Source: Actinomycetes bacterium (GTDB lineage Bacteria > Actinomycetota > Actinomycetes > Mycobacteriales > Mycobacteriaceae). Taken from it: a DNA stretch of 32,129 bases. Of the stretch, positions 17,656-25,731 are shown in pieces (positions within the stretch are counted from its first letter, which is position 1; each line of letters begins with the position of its first letter). The notes beneath the pieces were generated by a model, which was given only the letters and a program-made list of their open reading frames with translations, was not told the origin of the DNA and searched no databases. The stretch covers positions 1 through 32,129 of the forward strand of contig JAJYRZ010000008.1 in NCBI GenBank assembly GCA_021793835.1, in the 5' to 3' direction. The translations under genes and the position numbers were made by a program.

Positions 17656-17661
17656 GGGGGC

Positions 17662-18210
17662 GTGGTTACTCGTGTGCGCACGCCGCAGCAGATCGACGGC
17701 GAGCAGGTCGTCTACCGCGAGCGGATGTGGATCCCCTGGTGGTGGTGGCCGATCGCCCTGGCCCTGACGGCGCTGTTCGGCTACGAACTCGGACTGGCCA
17801 TCCGCTCGGTGTCGGCCTGGATCCTCGGGCTGGCCGTGCTGCCGATCACGATCCTGGTGGGCCTGTGGATCGGGCGTAAGCAGCTGGTGATCACCCACCG
17901 CCCGGGCACCGACCCCGAGGCGCCCGAGGGCACCGTGCACGTGATCGGCCGGGCGCACCTGCCGCTGTCGGTCGTCGCGCACACCGTCGCCGTGCCGGTC
18001 TCGGCCCGGCAGGCCGCGCTCGGGCGCCAGCTGGACCCGGAGGCCTTCGTCGCCCAGCACGGCTGGATCCGTCCGCTGGTGCTGATCGTGCTCGACGATC
18101 CGGACGACCCGACCCCCTACTGGCTGCTGGCCACCCGCAACCCGGAGCAGGTGCTCGCCGCGCTCGGCGCCGCCCGGGCCGAGCAGATCGACCAGCCGCC
18201 GGCCCCGTAG
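17662..18210 (+). CDS. DUF3093 family membrane protein
   Basis: A 182-residue protein with two membrane segments near the N-terminus (about residues 25-45, [19 protein letters not shown], and 52-72, [18 protein letters not shown]), followed by a cytosolic domain of about 110 residues ending in [16 protein letters not shown]. It matches the DUF3093 family (Rv2698-like). The function is unknown. GTG at 17662 is exactly 6 nt after TACTCT, so the message is probably leaderless; GTG at 17674 is a less likely start. A strong hairpin follows the stop. Confidence 0.85.
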   Translation: MVTRVRTPQQIDGEQVVYRERMWIPWWWWPIALALTALFGYELGLAIRSVSAWILGLAVLPITILVGLWIGRKQLVITHRPGTDPEAPEGTVHVIGRAHLPLSVVAHTVAVPVSARQAALGRQLDPEAFVAQHGWIRPLVLIVLDDPDDPTPYWLLATRNPEQVLAALGAARAEQIDQPPAP

Positions 18211-18224
18211 CCGCCCGATACGCC

Positions 18225-18276
18225 ACGACCGCGGCCCGGAACCCTTCCGTGATGGAGGGGTCCGGGCCGCGGTCGT
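18225..18276. terminator. Bidirectional hairpin terminator between DUF3093 and DUF4193
   Basis: Perfect 16-bp arms at 18225-18240 and 18261-18276. After one unpaired A, an inner 7-bp stem (18242-18248 with 18254-18260, one G-T pair) closes on a GTGAT loop. It lies between convergent genes and lacks a T tract on either side. Confidence 0.8.
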
Positions 18277-18333
18277 CGCGTCGTCTCGTCGTCTGCCCGG
18301 CCGTGGCGCATCGTGCGCCGGTTCAGGTGCCGA

Positions 18334-18639
18334 TCAGCCCATGCAGTCGGTGCAGTACATCTGTCCGTCGGCCGTGGTCTCGGCCAGCCGGTTGCGATGG
18401 TGCACCAGGAAGCACAGTGCGCAGGTGAACTCGTCCTGTTTCTTCGGCACCACCCGCACCGACAGTTCCTCGCCGGACAGGTCCGCGCCGGGCAGCTCGA
18501 ACGATTCCGCGGTCTCGACCTCGTCGACGTCCACCGCCCCCGACTGGGCCTCGGTGCGACGCGACTTCAGCTCCTCGATGGAGTCTTCGGCGACCCCATC
18601 ACTCTCATTGCGCCTCGGGGCGTCGTAGTCGGTTGCCAT
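18334..18639 (-). CDS. DUF4193 family small zinc-ribbon-like protein
   Basis: A 101-residue acidic protein with a C-terminal CALC...CTDC arrangement (two CxxC pairs, about residues 73-76 and 96-99) that would bind one metal ion, probably zinc, with HH at about 80-81. It matches the DUF4193 family (Rv2699c-like), a conserved actinobacterial protein of unknown role. The N-terminal part is charged and probably disordered. The ATG at 18639 is preceded by GGGAAGGGAAG, a fair ribosome binding site at close range. It has a long upstream region (382 bp to the divergent cei gene). Confidence 0.85.
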   Translation of the reverse strand: MATDYDAPRRNESDGVAEDSIEELKSRRTEAQSGAVDVDEVETAESFELPGADLSGEELSVRVVPKKQDEFTCALCFLVHHRNRLAETTADGQMYCTDCMG

Positions 18640-19021
18640 CTTCCCTTCCCTGCTCCTCTTCGCCGTTGCGTCCACCACCCGCCGCGAGGCGGGTGACCAG
18701 GCGGTACACGGGTACCTCGCCCGGCACAACACCACATCGCCCGGTTTTGTGCCCACCACCGCATCCGGTCCGCGTGATCTCGCCCACCCGCGTGGTCCGT
18801 CCGGCCCGCCGGGCGGGTCCTCGGACCGTCTGACACCACGTTCCCGGGGTCGGGCGGCGCAAGGTTAGCCGACCGTCCACCGCGGTGCATCCGCGGGTCC
18901 GTTCGGTGCGGCGCACCCGGGTCCGCCGCCCGACCCATTAGGGTGATCCCGACGCCCCGACCGGGGCGCCGGCAACCCCGCCACCGGCGGCGGACCGGTC
19001 GTAGGACGAGGGAGCCCACCT
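18640..19021. promoter_or_regulatory. 382-bp divergent intergenic region between DUF4193 and cei
   Basis: It holds several inverted repeats: CACCCGCC/GGCGGGTG at 18676-18683 and 18688-18695 around a GCGA tetranucleotide; a GGTAC-ACGG-GTACC palindrome near 18703-18716; and GGTCCG/CGGACC arms (18794-18799, 18822-18827) around an inner GC palindrome. On the plus strand TAGGGT (18939-18944) is a likely -10 for cei, giving a leader of about 71 nt. No clear minus-strand -10 for DUF4193 was recognised. No convincing extra gene is seen. Confidence 0.5.
18939..18944 (+). promoter_or_regulatory. Putative -10 box of cei
   Basis: TAGGGT preceded by AT; the same hexamer in a similar context (GTTAGGGTC) stands before ppgK. 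Transcription would start near 18951, and a CGCCCC/GGGGCG hairpin lies at the start of the leader. Confidence 0.4.
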
Positions 19022-19702
19022 GTGGTCGCGTTGATCGCCAACGGATACTCCACCGACCATCGCGGTCGGCCGTTCCGGCGGCGCAACCGGCTGCCGCTGA
19101 TCATCACCGGGATCGTGCTGGCGATGGCGGTGGTGATCGTGTGGATCGTCACCGGTACCCGCACCGCGACCACCGACACCGCGATCGTGTGCAACCGGCC
19201 CGCGGACGGCCTGACCGACGCCGACGGCAACCCGGCCGCCCCGCTGGGCCGGGCCGCCGACCGCACGGTGCTCACCGAATCGTCACCGGCCCCGCTGTGG
19301 GACACCACGGTGCGGGTCTACAACGCCAACGGTCAGGGCGGGCAGGCCGCGCAGGTCGCCGCCCAGTTCGCCGAGCTCGGCCTGGGCATGGCCGAGGGTG
19401 AGCACGTGGCCAACGATCCGGTGTACATCCGGCAGAACCTGCAGTGCCAGGGCCAGATCCGGTTCGGTGACAACGGCACCGCGCAGGCCAACACCGTCTC
19501 GCTGCTGCTGCCGTGCGCGGAGCTGATCCGCGACGACCGCGACGACGAGACCGTGGACGTGGCGCTGGGCACGCTGTTCAACGACCTGTCGCCCAACGCC
19601 GACGCCGAGGCCGTGCTCAAGGCGCTGCGGGTCGATCCGGATGTGCCCGCCCCGGAGGTCGACCGGGCACTGCTCGACGGCGCCCGCGACCTGCGCTGCT
19701 GA
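19022..19702 (+). CDS. cei: Envelope integrity protein Cei (LytR C-terminal domain)
   Basis: A 226-residue bitopic membrane protein: a basic cytosolic N-terminus, one membrane helix (about residues 25-45, LPLIITGIVLAMAVVIVW), then an extracytoplasmic domain ending in a LytR_C-like fold (about 95-226, starting DTTVRVYNANGQGGQA). Four cysteines (VCNRP, LQCQG, LPCAE and the C-terminal residue) could form disulfides. It corresponds to Rv2700, named Cei for its role in cell-envelope integrity in M. tuberculosis. The GTG at 19022 has GAGGGAG about 9 nt upstream. It converges with suhB. Confidence 0.88.
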   Translation: MVALIANGYSTDHRGRPFRRRNRLPLIITGIVLAMAVVIVWIVTGTRTATTDTAIVCNRPADGLTDADGNPAAPLGRAADRTVLTESSPAPLWDTTVRVYNANGQGGQAAQVAAQFAELGLGMAEGEHVANDPVYIRQNLQCQGQIRFGDNGTAQANTVSLLLPCAELIRDDRDDETVDVALGTLFNDLSPNADAEAVLKALRVDPDVPAPEVDRALLDGARDLRC

Positions 19703-19752
19703 TCCGGCCGGAGGCGCTCCTTCAGCGGGCTGCCGCTGTGTGCCGGGCCCGA

Positions 19753-19774
19753 CCGGTCCCGGTCACCGGACCGG
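19753..19774. terminator. Possible hairpin between cei and suhB
   Basis: Arms CCGGTCC (19753-19759) and GGACCGG (19768-19774) enclose 8 nt. It overlaps the suhB stop region, so it would serve mainly cei. The stem is short compared with the others in the window. Confidence 0.35.
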
Positions 19775-20692
19775 GATCGGTTCCAGTGCGCCCACCCGGT
19801 CCAGCAGCGCGATCAGCGGCGCGGCCAGCCCCGGCGCGACCGCGACCGTGACCGCGCCGGCGTCCGAACCCGAGTCCGTGCCCGGGGCCCAGACCTGGGC
19901 TCCGGCCTCGGCCGCGATCAGCGCCCCGGCCGCCCAGTCCCAGGGGCTCAGGCCGTGTTCGAAGTGCGCATCGACCCGGCCGGCGGCCACCATGCACAGA
20001 TCCAGGGCGGCCGCGCCGACCCGACGGATGTCGCGCACCTGCGGCAGCAGCTCGGCGATCAGGGCGCCCTGGCGCACGCGCCGCTCGGTGCGATAGGCGA
20101 AGCCGGTGGCCACCAGGGCAAGGGCCGGATCGACCTGGGCGGAGGCGCCGAGCGGGCGCCGGTGGCCGTCACGGCCGGTGACAGTGGCCCCGGCCCCGGC
20201 GATCGCGGTGAAGGTCTCCCTACCCGCGACGTCGACCACGACTCCGGCGACGGTGCGCCCGCCGATCTGGGCGGCGAGCGAGACCGCGTAGGCCGGCACC
20301 CCGTACATGAAGTTCACGGTGCCGTCGATCGGGTCGACCACCCATTGCACCGCGCCGTCCGGCACCGCATCGCTGCCGCCGAGTTCCTCGCCGAGCACCG
20401 TGTCGTCGGGCCGCAGCCGGGCCAGGTGCGCACGGATGGCGGCCTCGCATTCGGTGTCCACGACCGTCACCGGATCGGTCGGCGTGGACTTGGACTGCAC
20501 CGCGGTCGCCGCGTCCGCGGGCCCGCCGCCGATCCCGAACACCTCGGCGCGGCGGCGGCGCACCTGCTGCGCGGCCGCCTCGGCGACCTCGATCGCCACC
20601 GCGGCCAGGGCCGGCGCGTCCGGATGGGGCGCGGCCGCTCCGGGGCCGTAGGAGTCGTGGGCGGACAGGGCGGGAGGCAGGTCAGCGGTCAC
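19763..20692 (-). CDS. suhB: Inositol-1-monophosphatase family protein SuhB
   Basis: A Mg2+-dependent phosphatase of the inositol monophosphatase family; dephosphorylates inositol phosphate, supplying myo-inositol for phosphatidylinositol mannosides and mycothiol. 309 residues. Metal-binding motifs are GEELGG (101-106), DPIDGTVNF (120-128) and WDWAAGALIAAEAGA (251-265), all intact. An N-terminal extension of about 30 residues, rich in Ala and Pro, precedes the fold. GTG at 20692 is chosen; no good ribosome binding site is seen, and TGCTAT 6 nt upstream is only a partial -10 match. It is divergent from ppgK. Related family enzymes act on other sugar phosphates, so the exact substrate is not proved. 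Confidence 0.92.
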   Translation of the reverse strand: MTADLPPALSAHDSYGPGAAAPHPDAPALAAVAIEVAEAAAQQVRRRRAEVFGIGGGPADAATAVQSKSTPTDPVTVVDTECEAAIRAHLARLRPDDTVLGEELGGSDAVPDGAVQWVVDPIDGTVNFMYGVPAYAVSLAAQIGGRTVAGVVVDVAGRETFTAIAGAGATVTGRDGHRRPLGASAQVDPALALVATGFAYRTERRVRQGALIAELLPQVRDIRRVGAAALDLCMVAAGRVDAHFEHGLSPWDWAAGALIAAEAGAQVWAPGTDSGSDAGAVTVAVAPGLAAPLIALLDRVGALEPIPVR

Positions 20693-20756
20693 AGTGCAAT
20701 AGCAGCACACCCGGGCGCTGCGGTCGAGTCCCCGGGCCGTCCCGGGCCCGCCCCGT

Positions 20757-20762
20757 TAGGGT
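20757..20762 (+). promoter_or_regulatory. Putative -10 box of ppgK
   Basis: TAGGGT (TANNNT) would start transcription near 20769, giving a leader of about 31 nt that contains the GAAAGG ribosome binding site. Confidence 0.4.
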
Positions 20763-20799
20763 CGACACCGTCCGCAGATGCCCGGCCTGTGAAAGGTGC

Positions 20800-21603
20800 G
20801 TGCCGACCGTGTCCGTCCGTCCCGACCCCTCCGCCGCTCCCGACCGCACCGGATTCGGCATCGACATCGGCGGAACCGGCATCAAGGCCGCGCCGGTGGA
20901 TCTGCGCACCGGGGAGACCCGCGGTGCGCCGTTGACCGTGCCCACCCCGCAGCCGGCGACCCCCGAGGCGGTGGCGGCGGCGGCCGCCGGCCTGGTCGAC
21001 CGGGCGGGCTGGACCGGGCCTGTGGGGGTGACGTTGCCGTCGGTGGTGCGCGCCGGGATCACGCACACCGCGGCGAACATCGCGCCGTCCTGGCTCGGGG
21101 TCGACGCGGCGCATCTGTTCTCCCGCACTCTCGACGACCGCCCGGTGCGCCTGCTCAACGACGCCGACGCCGCCGGTCTGGCCGAGGCCAGGTTCGGGGC
21201 GGCCGCCGGTCACGACGGCGTGGTGCTCATGCTCACTTTCGGCACCGGCATCGGTTCGGCGCTATTGGCTGCCGGGGTGCTGGTGCCCAACACCGAGCTC
21301 GGCCATCTGATGGTCGACGGGGTCGCGGCCGAACATCGCGCATCCGCCGTGCGGCGGGGCCGCGATCAGATGTCGTGGCCCGCGTGGGCGGCCGAGGTCT
21401 CCCGGGTGCTCAAGGAGTACGAGCGGCTGCTGTGGCCGGATCTGATCGTGGCCGGCGGCGGCATCAGCGCCGAGGCCGACCGATGGTTGCCGCTGCTGAC
21501 CAACCGCACCCCGGTGGTCGCCGCGATGCTCGAGAACACCGCGGGCATCGTCGGTGCGGCGATGGCGGCCGGTCCACTGCGCCCCTCCGGTACCGGGCAC
21601 TGA
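20800..21603 (+). CDS. ppgK: Polyphosphate glucokinase
   Basis: Phosphorylates glucose using inorganic polyphosphate or ATP; a ROK-family cytosolic kinase typical of Actinobacteria. 267 residues, the family length. The phosphate-binding DIGGTGIKAAPVD lies at about residues 22-34, the sugar/catalytic NDADAAGLAEARFG at about 120-133, LTFGTGIGSAL at about 146-156, and TELGHLMVDG at about 165-174. GTG at 20800 lies only 3 nt from GAAAGG, so GTG at 20809 may be the real start. A hairpin terminator (21621-21660) separates it from sigA. Confidence 0.93.
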   Translation: MPTVSVRPDPSAAPDRTGFGIDIGGTGIKAAPVDLRTGETRGAPLTVPTPQPATPEAVAAAAAGLVDRAGWTGPVGVTLPSVVRAGITHTAANIAPSWLGVDAAHLFSRTLDDRPVRLLNDADAAGLAEARFGAAAGHDGVVLMLTFGTGIGSALLAAGVLVPNTELGHLMVDGVAAEHRASAVRRGRDQMSWPAWAAEVSRVLKEYERLLWPDLIVAGGGISAEADRWLPLLTNRTPVVAAMLENTAGIVGAAMAAGPLRPSGTGH

Positions 21604-21620
21604 CCGGTCGGGCTCCGCCC

Positions 21621-21660
21621 GGCGCCGGACGGTCCCCTCCCGGGCGGCCCCGTCCGCGCC
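21621..21660 (+). terminator. Hairpin terminator after ppgK, just before the sigA promoter
   Basis: Arms 21621-21632 and 21650-21660 pair over 11 bp with one bulged C. The loop region contains a further CCC/GGG pairing. The right arm runs into the expected -35 region of the sigA promoter (-10 at 21668). No T tract. Confidence 0.55.
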
Positions 21661-21667
21661 GAGTCGT

Positions 21668-21673
21668 TACAAT
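21668..21673 (+). promoter_or_regulatory. Putative -10 box of sigA
   Basis: TACAAT is the best -10 match to the TATAAT consensus that I noticed in the window. Transcription would begin near 21680 and leave a leader of about 88 nt containing two small inverted repeats (21685-21697, CGGGA/TCCCG; 21710-21716 with 21728-21734, ACGCCGG/CCGGCGT). Confidence 0.6.
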
Positions 21674-21767
21674 GGAACACGATCGGGATTTTCCCGCACA
21701 TCTCCTTCGACGCCGGCGCCGGTGATTCCGGCGTACCGCCGCGCGACATCGTCACGAAAGGGCGTAC

Positions 21768-23240
<1,473 letters not shown>

Positions 23241-23292
23241 CAGGACGCATCGGCCGCCAGAGCACCGCGACGGTGCCGGCGCCGACAAGGCC

Positions 23293-23337
23293 ACCGGGGC
23301 CGTACCCGGCGGGAACACCGCCCGGTACGGCCCCGGT
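23293..23337 (+). terminator. First hairpin after sigA
   Basis: Perfect 14-bp arms at 23293-23306 and 23324-23337, with an inner GGCGG/CCGCC pairing around GAACA. Placed about 50 bp after the sigA stop. Confidence 0.75.
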
Positions 23338-23347
23338 CGTCTGTGCA

Positions 23348-23386
23348 GGCCCGCCCCGCTCCCCTCTGCCGGGGGCGGGGCGGGCC
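23348..23386. terminator. Second hairpin between sigA and the antiporter gene
   Basis: Arms 23348-23358 and 23376-23386 are perfect over 11 bp of pure G/C, followed by GCTCTCTATGAG. It lies directly before the antiporter stop at 23392, so it may act for both convergent genes. Confidence 0.7.
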
Positions 23387-23391
23387 GCTCT

Positions 23392-24603
23392 CTATGAGGG
23401 CTGTGCCTCCTGCCGCTCCTCCGACGCGCCCCGACGGCGCCGCTGGAGCTCACCGAGCTTCTTGCCGACCGGTTCGCCCAGGCGGGCCACCACCGGTCCG
23501 ACCACGGCCATGATGAGCACATAGGCCGTCGCCAGTGCCGCCAGTTCCCCGGTCACCGCGCCGGCCGCGACCGCGAGCCCGGCGATGACGATCGAGAACT
23601 CGCCGCGCGCAACCAGGGTGGTGCCGGCGCGGAACTGACCCAGCCGGGCGATCCCGGAACGCCGGGCCGCGACGATGCCGGTGATCACCTTGGTCACCGT
23701 GGTGATCACCGCCAGCACGATCGCCCCGCCGAGCACCGGGGGGATCGTGGCGATTTCGGTGTTGAGCCCGAAGGTGACGAAGAACACGGCTGCGAACAGG
23801 TCGCGCAGCGGTTCGAGCACCTTGGCCGCGCTCTGCGCGGTCGATCCGGAGATCGCGATGCCCAGCAGGAAGGCGCCGACCGCGGCCGAGACCTGCAGCG
23901 CCTGGGCCACGCCCGCGACCAGCAGTGCCGCACCGAGCACCTTGAGCAGGAAGGTCTCCTTGTCGGGGCTGTAGACCAGCGCCGAGACCCACCGCCCGTA
24001 GCGCATGGCCACGAACATCACCGCGGAGACCGCGAGCAGGGCGATGCCGACGGCCTCGGCGCCGCCGACCATCGACACCCCGCCGAGCACGGCGGTGAGG
24101 ATCGGCAGATAGACCGCCATCGCCAGGTCCTCGAACACCAGTACCGACAGCACCACCGGGGTCTCCCGGTTGCCCAGGCGCCCCAGGTCGGTGAGCACCT
24201 TGGCGATGATGCCGGTCGACGAGGAGTAGGTCACCCCGGCCAGCACCAGGGCCGCGACCGGACCCCACCCCATGATCAGCGCGAACACCGCGCCGGGGGT
24301 GGCGTTGAGCACGATGTCGACCACCCCGCCCACCCACGAGCGGCGCAGTCCCGACATCAGTTCCGGTGCGGTGTACTCCAGGCCGAGCAGCAACAGCAGC
24401 AGCACGACGCCGACGTTGGCGGCGAGCTCACCGAATTCGCCGACCTCGGCCAGCGGCAGCACCCCGCCGTTGCCGAAGGCCAGACCGCCGAGCAGATACA
24501 GCGGGATCGGCGACAGACCGATCCGGCTCGCCAACCGCCCCAGCAGGCCCAGGACGAAGAAGATCGCCCCCAGCTCGAAGATCGCCAGAGTGGTCTCGTC
24601 CAC
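23392..24603 (-). CDS. CPA2-family monovalent cation/proton antiporter, KhtU-like
   Basis: A 403-residue membrane protein with about 12 to 13 helices, of the CPA2 (KefB/KhtU) exchanger family, expected to expel K+ in exchange for protons. Typical segments are LLLLLLGLEYTAPELM near residue 72, the VLVFEDLAMAVYLPIL helix (about 157-172) and FVTFGLNTEI (near 276). It has no C-terminal RCK domain of its own; that is supplied by the upstream gene, whose stop is 6 nt before this GTG start. The charged C-terminus (GELQRRRRGASEERQE) is cytosolic. Ion preference (K+, NH4+, Na+) cannot be told from sequence; the partner subunit favours K+. Confidence 0.9.
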   Translation of the reverse strand: MDETTLAIFELGAIFFVLGLLGRLASRIGLSPIPLYLLGGLAFGNGGVLPLAEVGEFGELAANVGVVLLLLLLGLEYTAPELMSGLRRSWVGGVVDIVLNATPGAVFALIMGWGPVAALVLAGVTYSSSTGIIAKVLTDLGRLGNRETPVVLSVLVFEDLAMAVYLPILTAVLGGVSMVGGAEAVGIALLAVSAVMFVAMRYGRWVSALVYSPDKETFLLKVLGAALLVAGVAQALQVSAAVGAFLLGIAISGSTAQSAAKVLEPLRDLFAAVFFVTFGLNTEIATIPPVLGGAIVLAVITTVTKVITGIVAARRSGIARLGQFRAGTTLVARGEFSIVIAGLAVAAGAVTGELAALATAYVLIMAVVGPVVARLGEPVGKKLGELQRRRRGASEERQEAQPS

Positions 24604-24609
24604 GGCCGG

Positions 24610-25083
24610 TCAGCCCTGCTGGAGGATCTTGGCCGCGGCCTCGATCCCCTCGGCGGTGCCCACGGCGATGAGGGTGTCCCCGCCGGCGAGCACGAGGTCC
24701 GGTTTCGGCGCGGCCAGGATCTCGCCGCTGCGGATCACCGCCACCACCGAGGTGCCGGTGCGGGCCCGGATCCGGCCCTCCCCCAGTTCGCGCCCCGACA
24801 GCGGGGAGGTGTCGGCCATCGGCAGCTGCCGGATGGTCAGCCCGGGTAGTTCGTCGCGCAGTTGGGCGAGCAGCTGCGGGGCCCCGAGCAGACTCGACAG
24901 GGTCACCGCCTCCTTCGGGGTCAGCGCCAGGCACAGCTCGCTGGCGTCCGGGTCATCGGCCTTGGACACGATCAGGTCCAAGGTGCCCTCCCGGGTGCTG
25001 ACCACCCCCACCCGGCGTCCGTCGGAGGTCTGGAAATCCTTGCGCACGCCGATACCCGGCAGCGGTGTGACATCGACATTCAT
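24610..25083 (-). CDS. KhtT-like antiporter regulatory subunit with RCK_C (TrkA-C) domain
   Basis: A 157-residue cytosolic protein. Residues 1-70 form a conserved N-terminal part (MNVDVTPLPGIGVRKDF...), and about residues 85-155 an RCK_C domain (IRARTGTSVVAVIRSGEILA and LAGGDTLIAVGTAEGIEAA). In Bacillus subtilis, KhtT binds c-di-AMP through RCK_C and switches on the K+/H+ antiporter KhtU; the same arrangement is present here. The ATG at 25083 is preceded by TATCGT with a 6-nt spacer, so the operon is probably leaderless. A pair of TGTTC/GAACA half sites lies about 73-91 bp upstream. Confidence 0.9.
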   Translation of the reverse strand: MNVDVTPLPGIGVRKDFQTSDGRRVGVVSTREGTLDLIVSKADDPDASELCLALTPKEAVTLSSLLGAPQLLAQLRDELPGLTIRQLPMADTSPLSGRELGEGRIRARTGTSVVAVIRSGEILAAPKPDLVLAGGDTLIAVGTAEGIEAAAKILQQG

Positions 25084-25402
25084 TCCTCGACGATACCGCC
25101 GCCGGCCCCCGCGCCCCGGCGCGTGCTGTGACACGGCACACCACCGTCGTTCAACTGTTCGCCACCGGTGAACAGCCGCCTTCGGTAGCGGCTGACCTGC
25201 ATGTTCACCTGCAGCGACGCTGCTGTGTGCCGCCCGGTGCGCGGCACGCGGTCGACGCCGGGAACAACACGGGGACCGTGAGCGTCTGGCATGGTGAAGG
25301 CCGAGGGATCGCACCAGTGGTCGATCGCCTCGTGCCCGCCCCGAATCGGCACCCGCCGATTCCCTGCACCGCTCGAGACCTCGAGCCGAGGACGGAGGAG
25401 TC
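25084..25402. promoter_or_regulatory. 319-bp divergent region between khtT-like gene and DUF7455 gene
   Basis: The khtT -10 box (TATCGT, minus, 25095-25090) sits at its left edge. TGTTCGCC (25156-25163) and GGTGAACA (25167-25174) form an interrupted 19-bp palindrome, and a third copy TGTTCACC lies at 25202-25209. AGCCGC/GCGGCT arms (25174-25179, 25188-25193) are nested between the last two. No convincing promoter for the plus-strand gene was found and no further gene is seen. Confidence 0.5.
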
Positions 25403-25588
25403 ATGACGGCGACTGTGACCAGCACCCCGTTGACCGCCGCTGATCGTTGCGATCGTTGCGGGGCGGCCGCCCGTATGCGGGTGACGCTGCCCACCGGTGG
25501 TGAACTGCTGTTCTGCGGCCACCACGGCAACCAGCACCGCGATCGACTGCGCGAGCTCGACGCCACGATCGCGACCGCCGACGCCTGA
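25403..25588 (+). CDS. DUF7455-type small cysteine-rich protein
   Basis: A 61-residue protein with CDRCGAAARMRVTLPTGGEL and LFCGHHGNQH: one CxxC pair, a third cysteine and two histidines, which suggests a small zinc-binding fold. It resembles a widespread actinobacterial family (DUF7455, from memory) of unknown role. ATG at 25403 has GGAGGAG 2-3 nt upstream, a strong but tight ribosome binding site. A 19-bp-stem terminator follows 28 bp after the stop, making this a monocistronic unit. Confidence 0.85.
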   Translation: MTATVTSTPLTAADRCDRCGAAARMRVTLPTGGELLFCGHHGNQHRDRLRELDATIATADA

Positions 25589-25616
25589 CAGCAAGGCCCC
25601 GCCTTCACCAGACAGA

Positions 25617-25659
25617 AAGCGGCGCCCCGGATCCCCCTCAGGGATCCGGGGCGCCGCTT
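25617..25659. terminator. Strong hairpin terminator after the DUF7455 gene
   Basis: Perfect 19-bp arms at 25617-25635 and 25641-25659 with a CCTCA loop, flanked by GACAG and CTGTG that can extend pairing past a bulge. On the plus strand it is followed by CTGTGTCC rather than a T run. The helicase gene ends 72 bp further right on the other strand, so it can serve both. Confidence 0.85.
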
Positions 25660-25731
25660 CTGTGTCCACCCATCCGCCGGTCGGGGCCGACCGTCCTCTC
25701 CGGCCCGGCCCCTGCGTGGGGGCGGCGCTGG

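Noticed and set aside
18640-19021. Possible small RNA or extra gene in the DUF4193-cei gap
   Set aside because: Hairpins are present, but no -10 plus terminator pair brackets a discrete transcript, and no frame has a convincing start or composition.
21672-21722. Short open frame (MEHDRDFPAHLL...) before sigA
   Set aside because: Its ATG overlaps the sigA -10 box, so it would not be transcribed from that promoter.
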